From Candidatus Gastranaerophilales bacterium (GTDB lineage: Bacteria; Cyanobacteriota; Vampirovibrionia; Gastranaerophilales; Gastranaerophilaceae), in the NCBI GenBank assembly GCA_003150395.1, contig QAMI01000035.1:1-7049 (forward strand): a stretch of DNA of 7,049 nucleotides. Direction: 5' to 3'. A model generated the notes under the pieces. The model did not search any database. It was not told the origin of the DNA and saw nothing but the letters and a program-made list of their open reading frames with translations. A program made the translations under genes and the position numbers. Shown piece after piece: positions 4,755 through 7,049 of this stretch (position 1 is its first letter; the number at the start of each line of letters is the position of its first letter).

Positions 4755-6227
4755 ATGGCAATAAACACCCCTAAACAGACATCACACTTAAAAAGAGAAA
4801 TTCTGGTAAGACTTATCAAATCCTTTTTAAGTGATAATTTTGAAGAAAATACAAGATTAATCCCCTACGATATGCGTCCGAAAGGCCACGAAGTTCCTTA
4901 CAGATGCTGTATCTATAAAGAACGTGCAATTTTGCGTGACAGAGCAGTTGCAGGACTCGGTCATTCAATTGAAGAAACTGATGACAGCGAACTTCTTTCA
5001 ACTTTGGCTGAAAAAGCCTTAGAAAGAAAAGCTCCGGATGAAAAACCTTTGACAGTTTTAACAACAGCCTGCAAAGGCTGCGTTCCGGCAAGAATTTACG
5101 TTACAGATTTATGCCAGGGCTGCGTTGCGCGTCCTTGCGTAAATACTTGTAAATTCGGCGCAATCAGCGTAATTAACGGCAAATCAGTAATTGATCCTGC
5201 AAAATGTAAAAACTGTGGAATGTGCGCTCAGGTTTGTCCTTATCAGGCAATTCAGAAAATTATTGTTCCGTGCGAAAACGCTTGCCCTGTCGGCGCAATT
5301 GCTAAAGGCGAAGACGGTCATGCAAAAATAGATTTTGATAAATGTATTTCTTGCGGCAAATGTGTTTCAGCCTGTCCTTTCGGAGCTGTTCATGAAAAAA
5401 GCCAGATTATTGATGTTTTGAAAAATATCAAAGCAGGTAAAAAGGTAATTGCAATGGTAGCACCGGCCATTATGGGGCAGTTACCCTGCACGCCGCAGCA
5501 ATTAAAAGAAGCGATTATGAAACTTGGTTTCGCTGAAGTTTACGAAGTTGCGCAAGGTGCGGATGTTACTACAAAAACAGAAGCCGCTGAATTTGTTGAA
5601 AGACTTGAACATGGCGCAGAATTTATGACAACATCCTGCTGTGCAGGCTATAATGAACTTGTAGACAAACATATTCCGGAGATGAAACCATTCCGTTCAG
5701 ATACAAAAACTCCGATGTATTATACGGCAGAAATCGTTAAAAAAGAGCATCCGGATGCAATTACTGTATTTTTCAGCCCCTGCGTTGCAAAACGCCGTGA
5801 AGCACTTCAAAATCCGAATGTTGACTATGTTCTGAACTACGAAGAAGTTGGTGCATGGTTTATTGCACTCGGAATTCAGGTTTCAGAATGCGGCGAAAGT
5901 AAATTTAAAACAGAAGCTTCTGCTGAAGCTCGAAATTATGCTGTAACCGGCGGCGTTGCAAAAGCAGTTCAGACAATGCTTCCGGAAGAAATTCCTGCTC
6001 ATCCTGTTGTCATCGACGGTTTGAACAAACAATCAATCAGAGATTTGAAAAAATATGCTAAAAACGGAATGTGCGAACTTGGCAACCTGATTGAAGTAAT
6101 GGCTTGTCAGGGCGGATGTTTGGGCGGAAACGCTACAGTAAATGCTTACAAACCGGCATTGAAACAGTTGACAAATTACGTTAACGCAAGCAAATCGCTT
6201 GTTGAGCCGCCAAAAGTTGAAAAATAA
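4755..6227 (+). CDS. Group B-type, ferredoxin-linked [FeFe] hydrogenase
   Basis: This is a 490-residue cytoplasmic hydrogenase predicted to interconvert protons and H2. The C-terminal catalytic domain (about 230-475) carries all three H-cluster signatures: L1 TSCCAGY (293-299), L2 SPCVAKRRE (341-349) and L3 EVMACQGGC (447-455). The ligands are C296, C343, C451 and C455. The proton-relay Cys (C295), K346 and M449 are present. The N-terminal half is rich in cysteine: C51-C52, C106 and C109, C120-x2-C123-x4-C128-x3-C132, a standard motif at C151, C154, C157 and C161, C173 and C177, and another standard motif at C197, C200, C203 and C207. This implies at least three [4Fe-4S] clusters. Ala-Gly-Tyr after the paired cysteines, instead of Pro-x-Trp, fits group B rather than the well-studied group A enzymes. 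There is no NADH- or flavin-binding part, so ferredoxin is the likely partner. It has its own promoter. The maturases needed for the H-cluster must lie elsewhere. Confidence 0.92.
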   Translation: MAINTPKQTSHLKREILVRLIKSFLSDNFEENTRLIPYDMRPKGHEVPYRCCIYKERAILRDRAVAGLGHSIEETDDSELLSTLAEKALERKAPDEKPLTVLTTACKGCVPARIYVTDLCQGCVARPCVNTCKFGAISVINGKSVIDPAKCKNCGMCAQVCPYQAIQKIIVPCENACPVGAIAKGEDGHAKIDFDKCISCGKCVSACPFGAVHEKSQIIDVLKNIKAGKKVIAMVAPAIMGQLPCTPQQLKEAIMKLGFAEVYEVAQGADVTTKTEAAEFVERLEHGAEFMTTSCCAGYNELVDKHIPEMKPFRSDTKTPMYYTAEIVKKEHPDAITVFFSPCVAKRREALQNPNVDYVLNYEEVGAWFIALGIQVSECGESKFKTEASAEARNYAVTGGVAKAVQTMLPEEIPAHPVVIDGLNKQSIRDLKKYAKNGMCELGNLIEVMACQGGCLGGNATVNAYKPALKQLTNYVNASKSLVEPPKVEK

Positions 6228-6238
6228 AATTCTAAAAT

Positions 6239-6270
6239 AAAAAAGCCTCAAAAATACTTGAGGCTTTTTT
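6239..6270. terminator. Bidirectional terminator between convergent genes
   Basis: AAAAAAGCCTCAA (6239-6251) and TTGAGGCTTTTTT (6258-6270) are exact reverse complements around a 6-base loop. The stem has T runs on the exit side in both directions. It starts 12 bases after the hydrogenase stop and ends 2 bases before the stop of the minus-strand prepilin gene, so it can end both transcripts. Confidence 0.9.
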
Positions 6271-6272
6271 AT

Positions 6273-7049
6273 TTATTTGCATTTAGTTTTACCATCCCAG
6301 CTAAGGTCGTTGCACCGGAGGTAATCCATATTTTCATTTATAAGCACCCATGCTGTACAAGAACCTGGAGCGTAGTATTGTTGACCAAGACATTGGTTTT
6401 TAAAGGATTCAACCCATATATTATCTGCTTTTCTGCCTTTTGGAGTAATTCCGTTTTGGTAAATTTTAAACGCAAACAAATCCAGTCCGTCAACATTTGG
6501 TTTTTTATGTGAATTTATATCAACATAAATTGTTCCGCAAGATCTTTGATAACCATTCGCTACATCGTAACTATATCTGATTTTTTCTTTACACCAGGCT
6601 GATGTATAACCATCTCCGTTTTGGGCATTAAACATTACAGCTGTTCCGTTAGCCATTACAAAATTCGGGTCTATTCTGCGCCAAGTGTTGGTGTTAAATC
6701 TGTTTTTATAGCTTTTTGCAAAACTGTGATTTAGATGGTCTTTTTGAGTATGCAGTCTTTTAATATAAGGTTCAATCCGGCTTTTGATTATTTTTGAGCA
6801 GGCATTAACATCAATGCTGTTCATATCACACCATCCGTCAACTGTACCATGTTCTTCGATTGCCATCGCAAAAGCCTGAGAGAGAAGCGAATATGTTTGC
6901 TTCAGTTGCGATATTGTCACTTTTTCTTGATATCTTCCTATTATAGACGGTAAAGTTATTGCTGCAATAATTCCAATAATACCGAGGGTTATGAGTGTTT
7001 CTGCCAGTGTGAACCCGCATGAACACTTAGGAAGCCCCCCCCCCCCCCC
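6273..7049 (-). CDS. Type IV prepilin / pseudopilin-like protein, 5' end beyond the window
   Basis: Reading from the right edge, the frame is open for 258 residues to the TAA at 6273-6275. It opens with five Gly codons from the terminal homopolymer, then LPKCSCG followed by FTLAETLITLGIIGIIAA. This is a class III signal: cleavage after Gly, Phe at +1, Glu at +5, then a hydrophobic helix of about 20 residues. A GTG at 6920 could be taken as a start but would remove this signal, so the true start is upstream of the window. The mature part is 246 residues with eight cysteines (62, 72, 141, 159, 208, 219, 234, 245), suggesting disulfides. A stretch at about 161-192 (YVDINSHKKPNVDGLDLFAF) resembles the DxN...PN..G.D.F region of pseudopilins. 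The product would be exported and N-methylated, as a minor pilin or pseudopilin. It is unrelated to the hydrogenase genes except by position. Confidence 0.85.
   Translation of the reverse strand, partial: GGGGGLPKCSCGFTLAETLITLGIIGIIAAITLPSIIGRYQEKVTISQLKQTYSLLSQAFAMAIEEHGTVDGWCDMNSIDVNACSKIIKSRIEPYIKRLHTQKDHLNHSFAKSYKNRFNTNTWRRIDPNFVMANGTAVMFNAQNGDGYTSAWCKEKIRYSYDVANGYQRSCGTIYVDINSHKKPNVDGLDLFAFKIYQNGITPKGRKADNIWVESFKNQCLGQQYYAPGSCTAWVLINENMDYLRCNDLSWDGKTKCK

Noticed and set aside
1237..6227. NADH-dependent electron-bifurcating HydABC hydrogenase
   Set aside because: Small HydC-like proteins and hydrogenase subunits are present, but there is no flavin- and NADH-binding HydB, and one hydrogenase has sensory-type active-site changes.
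6258..6512. Plus-strand open frame opposite the prepilin gene
   Set aside because: It starts within the terminator and lies antisense to a well-supported gene; it has no ribosome binding site and no family character.
6838..7026. Minus-strand open frame overlapping the prepilin N-terminus
   Set aside because: It is the shifted frame of the prepilin signal region; the prepilin frame has the cleavage site and hydrophobic helix.

Overview
The window comes from an AT-rich, anaerobic, fermentative bacterium. Two [FeFe]-hydrogenase-family proteins and several orphan ferredoxins point to a strict anaerobe. The minus-strand prepilin has the N-terminal style I associate with gut, non-photosynthetic Cyanobacteria (Melainabacteria/Vampirovibrionia, order Gastranaerophilales): G|FTLAETLITLG, then a stretch reading QLKQTYSLLSQAF. 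That assignment is an inference from protein style; no marker gene is present. The small intergenic repeats fit such a genome but do not prove it.

Layout: (1) 1-570 is the 3' end of an unrecognised, probably extracellular beta-rich protein. (2) 571-939 is non-coding: a rho-independent terminator, a degenerate inverted-repeat element, and an AT-rich promoter region. (3) 940-4146 is a tight three-gene run: a thioredoxin-fold [2Fe-2S] protein, a sensory-type [FeFe] hydrogenase with a C-terminal [4Fe-4S] domain and PAS domain (HydS-like), and a SpoIIE/PP2C-family phosphatase with an uncharacterised C-terminal domain. (4) 4147-4321 is a spacer with a direct repeat whose second copy supplies the ribosome binding site of a second [2Fe-2S] protein (4322-4591). 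(5) After a terminator, a palindrome and a good promoter comes a second, catalytic-looking [FeFe] hydrogenase of group B type with an unusually cysteine-rich N-terminal half (4755-6227). (6) A shared bidirectional terminator separates it from a convergent type IV prepilin-like gene that runs off the right edge (6273-7049, minus), where the window ends in 15 C.

The central region reads as a hydrogen- or redox-sensing circuit placed next to an effector hydrogenase. The sensor keeps all H-cluster cysteine ligands but has Ala where catalytic enzymes have the proton-relay Cys. Its probable output is the adjacent phosphatase, passing through the Fe-S and PAS domains. The group B enzyme next door keeps the relay Cys and would make or consume H2 with ferredoxin. 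The hydrogenase maturases HydE, HydF and HydG, the NADH-linked HydB, and any phosphatase target (anti-sigma antagonist, kinase) are not in the window. Sensory [FeFe] hydrogenases linked to phosphatases are known as a class. Least described here are the phosphatase C-terminal domain, the pair of orphan [2Fe-2S] proteins, the possible shared motif upstream of both hydrogenase units, and the repeated spacer.
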